From positions 2,445,001-2,509,000 of the forward strand of contig JAQFVV010006306.1 in the NCBI GenBank assembly GCA_028023455.1: a stretch of DNA of 64,000 nucleotides, in the 5' to 3' direction. This DNA is from Epiperipatus broadwayi (taxonomy: Eukaryota; Onychophora; Udeonychophora; Euonychophora; Peripatidae). Shown here piece after piece: positions 43,876-55,498 of the stretch (positions within the stretch are counted from its first letter, which is position 1; each line of letters starts with the position of its first letter). The translations under genes and the position numbers were made by a program. A model generated the notes under the pieces. The model was not told the origin of the DNA, did not search any database, and saw only the letters and a program-made list of their open reading frames with translations.

Positions 43876-44734
43876 ATAAGCTAATATATTTCTAAATATA
43901 TATTTATATATAATTTAGAGGGGATTTGAACCCAATCATTCCCTCCATTTTATACAACTGAAACACACGACCACATTTATCTAGCTTAAAATTTAGTATA
44001 CCTTTATGTAGTTTTTTAAGTAGATTAGTTTATATTTATTTGTCATATCTATCTATAACTCAGTGATTAAAGTAACTGCTTATATTACCTTGATTAATAT
44101 ATATATATATTATTTCTTATATATTATCTTGATTAATATATATGTCACTATTTTAATATATTCTAATATTCTCACGGATAATTGAACTCATAATATTATT
44201 TCCGGAAGCTAGCATAAATATTATGAATATATATATATATATTCATGTATGAAGGTATTTTTAGAAAAATATTCTACTTGCAAAATTTATTCTTCAGTCT
44301 TAATAGCAGATTGGTAGAACATTTATCTTTACTTAGTGCAGACCTACATTAGTAATCAGTGCCTCTGGCTTGATGCATTTTCTAATAAATCTCTAATGAA
44401 ATAACGTCGTGGATGGATTTTAATCCTGCAGTGAATGTTTGGAGGAGAGGGTAAATTATGTTACATGTATTTTTAACTAAGGCCCTGAAATATTTCGACC
44501 AAATAAGTTTTATTAGCTTTTTTTTCTTTTATCAATTTAATTTTTTTAAAAGATAAAACGTTAATTTTAAATATAAAAAAATCATTTTTTAATCCAATGT
44601 TTTTGTCGCACATTTTTTTTCATTACTAGCAACATTTTTGAGAGCCCATTGAATTCCGTATTATTCAGAATTTTTTTTTTTTTAATAAACCATTTTATTT
44701 TTAGGGATTTAAAAGTTGTAGTAACATTTGAAAT
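43876..44734. other. TA-rich non-coding stretch
   Basis: Several (TA)n blocks (44098-44112, 44225-44242). The GATTTGAACCC phrase at 43921-43932 resembles the HR-A end and may be a relic. Nothing else supported. Confidence 0.4.
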
Positions 44735-44930
44735 AGGCTTTGGTTCAGCATGAAATGTGTATCTTGGGGATCATAAATCTTTTTCACGCTTTGGTCATAT
44801 GTTTATGATTACATACCTCCACAAGGTATTAAAAATAGATAAGAAACCAGTTCCTACCTTGCGTGAGAGTGGTGTAGTGAAAATTACACTACGGAAATAT
44901 TACTGAAATAGAGTTTATTTTTTCAAATCC
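44735..44930 (+). repeat. family H repeat, copy 1
   Basis: GGTTCAGCATGAAATGTG, then CACAAGGTATTAAAAATAGAT, ACCAGTTCCTACCTTGCG and GAGAGTGGTGTAGTGAAAATT. The start is the 3' half of the HR-A hammerhead (stem II strand, GAAA, stem III), so family H is an HR-A derivative with a different tail. Confidence 0.6.
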
Positions 44931-45115
44931 CGACATTACCCACTTTTGTTTTACATTAATACCGCTAATAAATAAATAGTGTAAAATATTTAATGCCTAC
45001 TGCACTTAACTTTTAAGTATACATGTAAAGAAAAGAAAATGATACAGAAATATTAGATTTTAATAAATAAACTGATGAGAAAAATAGTGTGCTTGTGTTG
45101 AATATTTTTATGACT

Positions 45116-45335
45116 AGTCTTCTTTAGTAATTGATTAATGGGCGCAATAAATAAATTCGCGCCTAGAAGTATAGACATCTAGATAAAATTGCAAGTATTT
45201 ACCGATTATATTTGTTTTAGGACATAGTCTTGTTTAATAATTGATTAATAGGCGCAATAAATAAATCCACACCTAGAAGTATATACTTCTAGATAAAATT
45301 GCTATTTCTTATTGATTATATATTTTTTTCGTCTT
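45116..45335. repeat. 110-bp tandem duplication
   Basis: AGTCTTCTTTAGTAATTGATT at 45116 and AGTCTTGTTTAATAATTGATT at 45226. Each unit contains GGCGCAATAAATAAAT and a CTAGAAGTATA-type hairpin. Moderately diverged. Confidence 0.8.
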
Positions 45336-45519
45336 GAGAATTTTTTTTATATCAACCCATTTTTATTAGTTTAAACCGTTTTTTTTTCTCTCTATAATCT
45401 ACTTTGTTATTGCTGTTAAGTTATTATTTGAGAACTATTAGTGGAATAATTAAAATTCCCATTTTATCAATGGCCTAATAAATTAGAGTAATTTGCTATC
45501 TATATAATGAGCAAACGAA

Positions 45520-45725
45520 TATATGTAAGAGATTGTGATCTGGGCCAACTGATGAGAACCGGTTCTACACGAAATGCGCCTTTTGGGGAGCAGTTATTGA
45601 TTTCAGACGTCTAGGAATAGGAGTTTAAAATATATTTAAATACTTATTTAAATATATTTTAAACTCCTATTACCCTATATTACATATATAGACACAGGTA
45701 TATAATAAGCCTGTGTTTCAGTTAT
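45520..45725. mobile_element. HR-A fragments flanking a perfect palindrome
   Basis: Left piece (45520-45600, plus) has the ribozyme zone with intact CTGATGA and GAAA but a disrupted stem II. Right piece (45672-45725, minus) is the HR-A 3' end. Between them is the 27-bp palindrome listed separately. Confidence 0.6.
45616..45671. repeat. perfect 27-bp inverted repeat with 2-nt spacer
   Basis: Left arm 45616-45642 and right arm 45645-45671 are exact complements, starting AATAGGAGTTTAAAA and ending TTTTAAACTCCTATT. It could extrude as a cruciform. Confidence 0.9.
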
Positions 45726-46609
45726 TAAATACTTATTATATTATTAAATTAAATTGTAACTTGTGTTACAATCATTCTCCCAGCTGGCACAACTAGTTAT
45801 AATTGACATTACAGATTATGAAAATTAAATAAAAGGGCTTCTTACAGAGGCTGACACGCACACACAACAACAACAGCACAAAAACTATAGGCATTACACA
45901 AAAAGCATCACAAATACTTCTATTGATTTTGGAAAAAATGAATTAACATATTTCAGCAAAATTCCAATTTTCAGACACTGTCAATTTTAGCTTACCAGTA
46001 GAGGTTTGGAATTTTATGGAATACATCTCACTGTAAAGCTTTCTGTGTAATGCTCATAGCTTTCATTAAGATCTATCCTTCATTCTAGAAATTTAAACAC
46101 GTGAAAATTTATCAAGATTTCTTCCAAAATTCATAGTCCTTTGCTAAACACTGTTAGATTTTAAGCATTTTGTGGAGTTAATCGAAAATGTAAAAATAGA
46201 ATGGCTTTGATGTGAAACTTTATTCACAAATGTTCACAGTGATGAAGCGTAGTCTAATATAAGAAAAAGATTAAATGAAAATGATATCTTACGTAACTGC
46301 TTTTATGCGCAAGGATAATGTTATGTCAATGCAACACAAAATTATTTCAAAATATCAAGATATAGCTATTGGTTTATCAGTTGTCACATGTATGCAATTT
46401 CAGATCAGAATAAGAATTATAAGTCAAAGAAACATCTTTACCAAATCTACAACAAATAAAATTAAGTCTCTGTCAAATGTTAGTATGAGTAGCAATCAAA
46501 TATTTGGCAGTATCAGATATTTGACTTTTAAGTGGAAGCATAATTATGTTCTGTCATAATTGCTATTGGAAATATTTTTAGAAACTTCAGACATTTTAAA
46601 ACTAACATA
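45726..46609. other. unassigned stretch with one 94-codon ORF
   Basis: The ORF at 46275-46559 has no recognisable domain and an AT-rich composition like its surroundings. I do not support it as a gene. The first 150 bp include a small (CA)n segment near 45851-45880. Confidence 0.35.
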
Positions 46610-46990
46610 TTGATATTTAATTGAAACAAAAACACTATGTCATACTACTGATACACATGACCACATGCATATAGAAAAGATAAATAATCACCACTATAAG
46701 TATTTCGTGCTGCAGCAGCACTCATCCAGACTATCATCTCCCCCACACATATACAATCAGTACTTAGTTTATATTAAGATAGCAAATCTTTATACTTTAA
46801 TAGACAGGCTTCAATCCACCCCAACCTCCAACTCTTCAGCCATCCATACCATTGAAAATCCGATGATAGAATGCCCAAATCCCATGCTGATGCCAATATG
46901 TGTGTGGGGTCATGTGTATCAGTAGTATGAGATAGTGTGGATAGTTGAAGGTTGCTTGAAAGTCTGAGTTCAAATCTTTTTATCATTGTA
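46610..46990. mobile_element. HR-A inverted pair, decayed ribozyme
   Basis: Minus copy to about 46890, then a short plus end piece (46905-46975). The ribozyme zone at about 46688-46730 has a perfect stem II (GTGCTG/CAGCAC) and GAAA, but the sequence ACCAACT before the core is deleted, leaving GGATGA. The target for stem I pairing is lost. Confidence 0.65.
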
Positions 46991-47464
46991 TATAATGTAT
47001 CAATTAGGTACCAAAATATATCACAAAAAATAAAGTTATTAAGCAGATATGAAATGGAATTGGGCATTTATTTAGTAGGAAAAATTACAGATGTTAATTC
47101 GCTTTATTCTTTTTTACCGCTGACATCTATTGTAAGCTTGAATAACTATTATATATTAGAAGACAAAGTTTGCTTCTGCAAAGGGAATGGCTGATTCCGA
47201 ATTAAAGGTTTCTCTAATATTAAAGCAAAACTTTTAATCTTTATCTAGACTGTATTTGTTTCTCTCTTTTTTTAAATATTCTTTATTTACAAAATGTTTG
47301 ATTATTTTTTTCAAGAAATTAAAAGTAAAATAATCAAAAGAGTAAATACTTTACGGCATTATTTTTTTTAATTAAAATTTTTTTTATTTCATTTTTTGGA
47401 TAATTAATATCTAATTAAACTGGTACTTATGTGCGGTTTTTTGATTTTGGTCAGAATAGTTATC
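46991..47464. other. AT-rich stretch
   Basis: No supported feature. Confidence 0.35.
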
Positions 47465-47660
47465 GATGGAAAGAGTTTCTAGAAGAAGAAGAGATGCAGT
47501 AGAAAAAAGAAGCTGACAGATGTTCTGAAAGAAAAGATCTTTTTCACAAGGTGATAAAAGTCGATAGAAACTGGTCCCTACTTTATGTGAGAGTGATGTA
47601 GTGAAAAATTACACCACATTATTCATTATTGGATAATCTCTAATCTAATGAATAACTAAC
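47465..47660 (+). repeat. family H repeat, copy 2, decayed
   Basis: CACAAGGTGATAAAAGTCGAT, ACTGGTCCCTACTTTATG and GAGAGTGATGTAGTGAAAAAT match copies 1 and 3. Confidence 0.55.
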
Positions 47661-47764
47661 AAAAATTATAAATACACCTCCATTAAGTGGTTTGTGTCAA
47701 AGTTATGAGGGCAGCGCATTTGACACATTAATTAATTAAACTGTAGTAATTTGCTATCTATATA

Positions 47765-48000
47765 TATGTGTGTAAGAGATTGTGGTCTGAGCCAACTGAT
47801 GAATGCTGGTTCAGCACAAAATTTGCATCTTGGGATCAGAGGTTTTTTTTATATGTTTTTGGTCATATCTTAACGATTACACTCCTTCACAAGGTGTTAG
47901 AAGTAGATAGTAACCAGTCCCCTACCTTGCGCGAGAGTGGTGTAGTGAAAATTATACTATAGAAATATCCATTATTATATAATCTCTAGTCTAATGGCAG
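47765..48000 (+). repeat. family H repeat, copy 3, with hammerhead remnant
   Basis: GAGATTGTGGTCTGAGCCAAC leads into a hammerhead zone: core CTGATGA, stem II ATGCTG/CAGCAC, but GAAA has become AAAA. The tail (CACAAGGTGTTAGAAGTAGAT through TGTAGTGAAAATTATAC) follows. Inactive but confirms the relation between H and HR-A. Confidence 0.65.
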
Positions 48001-48744
48001 ATTAAGAGAAGGGTCAAGCATTAGATGTGCAAGACATGTTATTTTAGGCAGATGACGAATTGATGATAGGAAAAAAAAAATTGTAATTATATATTCCCAG
48101 AAAAGTGTTTTGTTTTGTATTTTGAGAAAATTAATGGGGCTTAATTTTTTAATTTGTAATATATAGTGAGTTTTAAATTCGTGGCAGTTTTAATCTTATA
48201 GGTTTTTTTAAATGTATATATAATTTTATATTGTTCTAAAATTATTTTATTTTCATTGTCTTTTTTTTATTATACTTCCATTATTAAAAAAAGAGAAAAA
48301 AATATGGCTTCTGGTTATACATTGGTAAAAGTTAAATTCGCACTAAATAAAAAGTTCTCGCATTATCGATTAGTGTATGAGTCATTCCTAGATTTATTTA
48401 ATAGTAGTATATCATTCATGAAAAATCAGTTCGACTATTACAGTGAAATGTTTATATATATGGAATGGGCCATTTTGACTATACAAATAAATAAATCTAG
48501 GGAAGGGGGGGAGGTTATAAATTACTCCTCTATAATATAAATATACTTATTTTAGAACGAACTTTTGTTTTTGTCGTTTTGTGGTAGTAAGTGATTTTGA
48601 ATTCATTGCTTGAAGGGGGAAAGAAGGATTTAAATTAATACTATTCAAAACCACATTTATATTAATAAAAAATGTACTTGCTGTCAAGTAATATCATAGT
48701 TGTACATTTACACAGTTATAAAATTAAATGACATAAATCTAATT
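48001..48744. other. unassigned stretch
   Basis: A 94-codon open frame at 48256-48540 has no recognisable domain. Otherwise AT-rich. Confidence 0.35.
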
Positions 48745-49390
48745 GTATTTATATATTGGACTATTTCCATAGTCTAATATGAATAATGAATGAATGTCTT
48801 TAGAAAAAAATTAACTTCATTTAAATATTCCAAATACTGTTAGTAATGGCACACAAATTAGGATATGCACAAGGTTTTGAGAGGTATCCCCCCTCTTCTT
48901 CAGGTGTTGCTAGCCTGACTAATGACTGCACTAGCATGGGGATCGAACTTGGACCCTTAGATTCTTGAATATTGAATTTTAAGGTAATGATCCTGCCAAA
49001 GGCAACAGTCAATAGAAATTTCATATATTTATCTAAGAAAAAGTGGAGAATTCAGGAGGAACCTCACAGATAAGTATATGAAATTTCTACTGACTGTTGC
49101 CTTTGGCAGGATAGCTCAGTTGGTTAGAGCGCTATCTCAAAATTTTAATACTCAGGAATGTTTGAATCTCATGCTATCACTGTCATTGGCCAGGCCAGCA
49201 ACACCTGAAGAAGAGGGGAGAATAATACCTCTCGAAACATGCATGTACTAACCTGTAACAGTTGCATGTATTTGGAATATTTAAATAATATTAAAGTTTT
49301 CTAAAGATATTCAATATTCATATTAGATAATGGAAATCATCCAATATATAAATACAACTAAAACACCATCATCACAATCGTTCGGGAAAA
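48745..49390. mobile_element. CT-C inverted pair with best tRNA-like head
   Basis: Minus arm 48745-49020, plus arm 49085-49390. The plus arm has a clear tRNA-like 5' head, GGATAGCTCAGTTGGTTAGAG (A box), and TTTGAATCTCATGC (B box). Next come the motif CACCTGAAGAAGAGGGG with CCTCTCGAAAC and the palindrome ACATGCATGT. The spacer (49022-49085) holds the AGGAACCTCACAGATAAGTA phrase found next to a PLE C-terminus at 38.15 kb. Confidence 0.8.
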
Positions 49391-49499
49391 TATCAATCTA
49401 TGTTTGGTCTTGGGATTTTATCCAATCACCTCATAATGATTATAAGATAGAATATATATATAAGATGTAAAATTATATGTTCATGTATGTTTGTATTCA

Positions 49500-49610
49500 T
49501 GTATTGGTATTGTGTTTGTTATAGTTCTGAAAAAGATTGCTGGGGCAATCAAAAACATCAATAGTGGGATGTAAAAAGCATTGTGAAAAGCAATAAGGAA
49601 CATAAATGAT
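49500..49610 (+). repeat. family I repeat, single copy
   Basis: GTTCTGAAAAAGATTGCTGG with the complement GGGGCAATC, AAAAAC, then AGTGGGATGTAAAAAGCATTG. Matches the 62.76-63.29 kb cluster. Confidence 0.55.
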
Positions 49611-49656
49611 ATTAATATTATATTGACATATTTTTGTGTAACTTTTTTTTTTCAAG

Positions 49657-49729
49657 TTACGAAGTACTTAAAATTCCAGAAAGAAGTGCAGCGTATCAAT
49701 TTTCATTTAGAAAATTGCTTAAAAATTTG
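49657..49729 (+). other. candidate internal exon (weak)
   Basis: A polypyrimidine tract ending TTCAAG (49651-49656) is followed by an open frame, YEVLKIPERSAAYQFS then FRKLLKNL, and a GGTAATTC donor-like sequence at 49729. The peptide composition is more balanced than in surrounding AT-rich frames. I do not recognise the protein and see no partner exon, so it could be chance. Confidence 0.2.
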
Positions 49730-50212
49730 GTAATTCTAATCGTTATGCAGATTTTAAGTCAGCAAAAAAATATTCTGTGCTTAAGAATTATATTAATGTT
49801 TTTTTTTTATAAACAGTTATAAAAGTCAGTAACCATAGATATTTCAAGTACAATGAAGTTACAATATGTATATAGTATATAATAGCACACATTTTGTTGA
49901 TAAGGTTTGATTATAATAGAATATATATTGTTTATTGAATTGCACATGTGCAATATTTATCAAGACACATACACCTGTAATACAGAAATCTTTTTATACG
50001 TATAGAATGTATATGTAAATTAAAAGCATAAATAACATTAAATAATAATAGTAATGTAATTATTAATGATAAATTGAATGGATACATTTTGTGTACTATG
50101 CTTACCCCTTGATGTTCATTCAATAAAAACAAAACAAAAGATAGCTGTATTCTATCATTATTGTTTTAAATAAAATGAATAGCAAGATTTTGACTCATCG
50201 CAATTAAATATG
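49730..50212. other. AT-rich stretch
   Basis: Shares several loosely similar phrases with 52270-52520 (for example TATATAATAGC, TAATTATTAATGATAAATTGA versus TAATCATTAATAATCAATTGA), suggesting an old duplicated non-coding segment. Confidence 0.35.
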
Positions 50213-50672
50213 CTCTAGGTCAGTGGTGCCCAACCTTTAACTTGACGCGAGCCAGTTGAGAATTTAAAAAAATTTGGGGAGCCACAATTATATATTTCAT
50301 TTTTTTTTCTTCTTTTTTTAATATGGTTTTTGGTTCTAAACTCCAAATGTAGGGGGGGGGGGGGGGGGGGGGGGGGTTTTCACATTGGTCTCACTCCCCC
50401 TTCTTTTTTGTGGTCCAAAAATAATGGGCGCGCAGATTTTTCTCGATAAAATAAAAAATATATAAAAAAAATTATATATGTGACCACCATTTTTTTTTCA
50501 AAAAAAAAAACTTTTAAAACCAAAAAAAATAAAATAAATATATATATATAAAAAAAAATATAAGTGGGAAAAAAAAAAAAAAAATATTTAACAACCAAAA
50601 AAAAAAAAAATAAAAAAAAAATTAAAGGGGATATGGGGTTTTTAAATATAAAAAAAAATTTCCACCCAAAAC

Positions 50673-50703
<31 letters not shown>

Positions 50704-51100
50704 ACAAGGATCTTTCTCGATAAAAAAACAATATATACAAGAGCACTAAACACAATATATATATAGCACCAAACCAAACGTGTACAGCAAAAAAAAAAAA
50801 TGGTGTAATATGTTAAAAAGAAAAAAAAAAAGTAAATACATTTTATTTATTAAAAATTTGGTAACATACATATAAATTACAATTACAGGAAAAATATATT
50901 TTATTTAATGTGAAACCTGACACTGCATATCGTTATTGTTTGCATTGTAAAAATGTTTATTTTTTAGTGTGTGCATGTGCCATCAAGGAACATAAAATAT
51001 TTTATCAATTTTTTTGAAGAGTGCAATTCGAGCCACATTAAACAGTTACGCGAGCCACATGTGACTTGCAAGCTACGGGTTGGGCATCCCTGCTCTAGGT
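50213..51100. mobile_element. hAT non-autonomous element with perfect 8-bp target duplication
   Basis: Element 50221-51092. Left end CAGTGGTGCCCAACC; right end complement CAGGGATGCCCAACC. Target duplication CTCTAGGT at 50213-50220 and 51093-51100. The phrase GCGAGCCA recurs near both ends, as expected for subterminal motifs. The interior includes a 25-nt G run (50352-50376), a 28-nt A run (50673-50700) and other homopolymers. No transposase seen. Confidence 0.88.
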
Positions 51101-51289
51101 GATGTTTTTTCTTTTTTTTTTCCAGTAATCTTTTTTTTTTTTTGCGTAGAAATATAATAATCTCATTATCAGGGTCTATGCCTTCTCTAATTGTTTTAAT
51201 GGTTTTTAAATCCATATCAATTTTATGAATATTCTTAAATTTCATAAAACTTTAAAATGTTACACTTAGAAAACATTTTATTGAATTTC

Positions 51290-51400
51290 AAACTTTTCAG
51301 CAAAAAAACTTTTATTATTGATTACAGTTTTGACTGTACCATGCAGTCTTCATCAGATCTACAAAGAATTTAGGACTATAAAACATTTTATTACAATAAA
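51290..51400 (-). repeat. family K repeat with hammerhead-like hairpin
   Basis: Minus strand contains CTGATGAAGACTG, a CATGGTA loop, then CAGTCAAAAC: a CTGANGA core, one extra A, a 5-bp perfect stem, then AAAAC where GAAAC would be expected. It belongs with the CT-C and family I motifs rather than with HR-A/B/D/E. Confidence 0.45.
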
Positions 51401-52984
51401 TACTTTAAATCAAATTCTCAAAAAGAACAATAAGTGAAACTTTCAATATAAATTTAAAAAAACATAATGACACTCTAAGATGGAAAAATGGTTACTGTCA
51501 TATTGTAAAATTTATGAAGTTTATGATTTTAATATTTTTTTTAAAGGTGATAGTGTATGGCCCTCATAGATGGAAAAATGACTGCCTTATCATAAAAATT
51601 ATTAACTTTACGAATTTTATTTTGTTTTTTGCTTATTTACAAGTTCTTACAATTAGAGTACTGAATTTTACTTAAATCATAAAGACAATTTGGCTAAGTA
51701 AATTGACATTTGAGAATGTTATATTTAGTGAGAAAAAATGGCCGCCAAATATACGGAAATTCATAAAATTTAATAAGTTTGTGAATTTGAATGTTTTTAT
51801 TTGTTTGTTTACATATTTTTTTGTTTATTTACATTTTTTTTTTGAATAGTGTATAACTGAAGTTGTGGAACATTGTTATCGCATATATTGCAACTTTGCT
51901 GTTAATTAAGTTATATGTTTGTTTTGATGTATTTCTGTAGGACTTAGACTAGTAATATAAGAAATAATTAATTCAATAATCAATATGCCAAAACTATAAT
52001 ATTCAAGCTTGCTTATTAAATCCTAATATTTATTCTGGTGTCATTTTTTTTTGATTGAAACAATGCAAAGAATAATTCATTTAATTTGCAATTGTTCTGT
52101 GATATTCATGAGCTATCTTTTACAATTAACTTTATCACTGAAATATATTTTAATTAAACATTTTTAATGAAAATTTGTATACAATGAAAATTTGTATACA
52201 AATAATGTCCATATTGCACAATGAGACCGCAAACTATGCTATATCTTATTCCAAGGTCATCTGCTTATAACAAAAATAGTATATAATAGCTATTCTTTTG
52301 TTGAGAAATTATGATTGGAATAGAATGTATGTTATTTACTGTGCTGTAAATGCCCATTACAGTACCTTTTAACGCACGTATAAAACATGGTCTGCATATA
52401 TAGATTTAACATTACAAAGTTTTAAAAAAGTATAATAACGTAATCATTAATAATCAATTGAGAACACACATTTACATATATATTTGTGTATCTGTTCAAT
52501 AAATTCATTAAAAATATTGTAATAAAACTTCTTTATTGTTATTTTTTAATAAAATGGACAACAACCTTTCGTCAAAAGATTTTGAAATATACGGAACACA
52601 CAGAACTGTAGAATGGCAAGTTGTCAAAGCATCATTTTGTTTTGGCATTTAAAAAAAAATATTTTGATGGGCAGTTGTTTTCTTTTTAAATCATCAAACT
52701 TATCTTGCAATGATTATAATATTTTGATGATTTTCCATGTCATAATAATGTTGCGTTCTATCACAGGATCATTTTTCATAATCGCACTCTTTAGAGTCTA
52801 TGCTGCCATCCTTTACTTGCAGTGAATTGTTTGGCATTGTGTGTTCCAGATTTTAGGCTAGATTTTTGGTTCTCATGCAATACAAGACCATCAACTAGAA
52901 TGTTCTTATGATTCATATTGATAAGCTATAGATTTAAGGCTGGGTCAGTTTTGACCAAAACATTATTTCTTATTTTGCCTACAA
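51401..52984. other. AT-rich stretch
   Basis: Repeated phrases around 51470-51500 and 51540-51600 (AGATGGAAAAATGG, ATTGTAAAATTTATGAAGTTTATG versus AGATGGAAAAATGAC, ATTATTAACTTTACG) show an old tandem duplication of about 95 bp. No supported gene. Confidence 0.4.
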
Positions 52985-53350
52985 GTTTAACTGTTTTAGG
53001 AGTATCAAACCATTAAACATCACATGATAACCATTCTTTATGCTTAAACAAGTTGTTTACACAGAAGCAAAACTCTCCATACAGTCGTGTCACTCAGTGC
53101 AAGCCTGAGTAATCATTGGATATAGGAAGGTTTGTGCATAAAATCCCTATCTGGTGCATACTCATCCAATATTCCCATACTAGCTTCTAGCTTGTGGCTT
53201 TCATCAGTGAGGAGCAATGGATCTAAGAGCACTGCACCTAGATCTTAGGGTCTATTGCAATCTTCCAGCCGCCATATTTTATCTTATTAGCTAACTATAA
53301 AGCTTTGAGTCCAAAATGAAAACACAATAATGTTTTCAATACAAGCTTAT
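52985..53350 (-). mobile_element. HR-B element, minus, decayed ribozyme
   Basis: Begins ATTAAACATCACATGATAACC and includes the full HR-B order. Ribozyme zone 53172-53213: CTGATGA and stem II intact, but GAAA reads GAAG and the triplet reads GTA (still UH). A15.1 changed to G should break pairing with U16.1. Confidence 0.7.
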
Positions 53351-53530
53351 TAGCTTGGATAATCATATAGATCTGAACTATATCTTGTAAAGAATTCTGT
53401 TTTTTAGTCTCTAAGGTGAATGTATTTGTTTTCACATTTGTTAGGAAGTTATTGTATAAAGATAACCATAATTTATAATAATTTTTGATTTTCAATAGGT
53501 ATAGCAATGCCATACAACATGAAGAAAATG

Positions 53531-53847
53531 TGCTATATCAGGGGTCCCCAACCCTATGCCCGTGGGCACCATGGCTCCCGCAGACCATTTTACATGTGCC
53601 CACCATTATCCGAATACGATAAAAAATTATTTATCCGATACAAATAAATTTAATTTTTAAAATTTCTTATAAATTGTATTATATTGTAATCAAATTTTTG
53701 AAATAAATATTTTTTTGTACATTATTTGTATTATTAACAACATCCAACTATAAATTTACATTGAAAAAATAAATGGTGCTCACCACATGGCCGGTATTAT
53801 AGAATGTGCTCTTAAGTGCAAAAAGGTTGGGGACCCCTGTGTTATAT
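53531..53847. mobile_element. hAT MITE, 301 bp
   Basis: Element 53539-53839. The ends CAGGGGTCCCCAACC match exactly on opposite strands for 15 bp. Target duplication TGCTATAT versus TGTTATAT (53531-53538 and 53840-53847), 7 of 8 identical. No ORF. The ends resemble the hAT-Charlie type CAGGGGTC consensus. Confidence 0.88.
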
Positions 53848-54620
53848 TCTATCATAATTAGTAAATTAATGATTTACCAATCAAACTTAATGCATTATGA
53901 AAATAGGATCGTTTTTTCATATGATATAGCTATTGATAATACTTATTTATGGAAAGTACTGAATGTATTTCTATTGTTTATTACAAATATTCTTAAATAT
54001 GTCAGCAAATTTATGACATTTATTATTTATTAATGTAAGGTTTTTAAAACGGTTGTATCATTAATTTCATAACTTTTGTAATGAGTTTTATATTATGTAT
54101 TTAATCAGTGTAAATTGTAATTATGTGAAATTAATGATTTTTATATTTTTAAAATAAAATTTTTCATTTTGAGATAGTTATAAAGAAAATTGTAATTGCT
54201 ACAATAAACTATATGGTGTGAGAGTTTTATATTATAATTTAAGTAATGAGCTACTAGCTTGAATTTGACTATGTTGAACATATGTCTGGGAACAATTTTT
54301 TTAATATCATAATTATTAGTGAAAGTAGCTATAGTTTAATGTTTATTTTTATAGTTAATATTATATAATAATATTTAATACATTTTTTGTTTATTCACTT
54401 TTTACAATGTAGTAAATTATATTTATTCTTGATAATGTTTTCATAGTTTCAATTATGCAACACTCTTTATCAGAGCTACAATATTTATATATATATAATC
54501 ACCTAATTAATACCTTTCAGTATAACCCTATATAGTAATATATGTTATACATTATATATAATACTCTACATATCTATATAATACATTATACATAATCCAG
54601 TTATATTTTAATAAACTCAA
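53848..54620. other. AT-rich stretch
   Basis: On the minus strand near 54440-54485 there is a decayed CTGATAAAGAGTG...GAAAC motif like family I/K. The ORF at 53806-54033 runs out of the MITE and is not supported. Confidence 0.35.
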
Positions 54621-55498
54621 TACACCTGGGTCTCGTTTTACGTGATAGATAGGTTCCTCAGAAAACATGCGCAAACGAAATCGTGCAAAAATAGACGTAA
54701 CTTACATTGAAAAAGGGGGGATGCGATCTGTAATTTTTCAAAATTCGCGTAATAAGCACCAACATAAAATTACTTTAAAATTCGCGCAAAAAAAAAAATA
54801 ATAATAAGGAAATAAAATATGACTAATAAAAAATTTCAAATTTGAAAAAAAATTGATACAAGACAAACTTTTTTTGACTATAATATTTAATTTTATTCAA
54901 AATAATTTATTTTTATGCATAATTTACAGTACAGTAATTTACATTTTTTTATACACGTTTTAATTATTATGATTTTCTGGTGACAACGTAATTAGTAATT
55001 AATCTTTGAGACGATGATTTTATTAATTGTTTACAAAGCTCGCAATATCCAGACATACAACCATTTAGCTCTTTTTGGAATTTAAGAGCACGTTAATGAT
55101 TAGTGTCATTAATAAGAAAATAATAATTGATTACGTTCTTTTTTAAAAAGCAAAAACAGAATGTGATTTAAAATGCAAAATTAACATGCACAATGTTTGA
55201 ACAAATTTACATTATAATCTTGTAAAATTTAATATGTGTATACATAAAATGTGGAAATCATGAATTTAATTTCATTATTGCATAAAATCTTACTATTATA
55301 AAGAACTGAAAATATTGAAATTACTAAGATGAAAGTCGAATTCCAATAATGTGCTATTACTTTCAATATAACATAAGTGCGCAAAATTTATTATTTAAAG
55401 TAATAGCGCATTATCGGAAATCGACTTTCGGTGGAACACGAATCGCGTAACTTCAAAATTGTGTTAAATAAGTCCGCATAAAAAGAGACCCAGGTGTA
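54621..55498. mobile_element. Tigger/pogo-like non-autonomous element, TA target duplication
   Basis: Element 54623-55496. Ends CACCTGGGTCTC match perfectly on opposite strands, and the match extends imperfectly (GTTTTACGTGA versus TTTTTATGCGG). TA flanks both sides. Subterminal CG-containing phrases such as TTCGCGTAA recur. The interior is AT-rich without a transposase. TA duplication and end sequence fit the Tc1/mariner superfamily, Tigger branch. Confidence 0.8.

Noticed and set aside
46275-46559. 94-codon open frame as a gene
   Set aside because: No recognisable motif and no neighbouring coding sequence.
34895-49390. Calling the CT-C motif a true hammerhead
   Set aside because: An extra A separates the core from stem II, the sequences before CTGA and after the stem III palindrome do not pair as stem I, and some copies have G at position 17, which blocks cleavage.
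50380-50749. Lysine-rich and phenylalanine-rich open frames inside the hAT element
   Set aside because: They are translations of A and T homopolymers.
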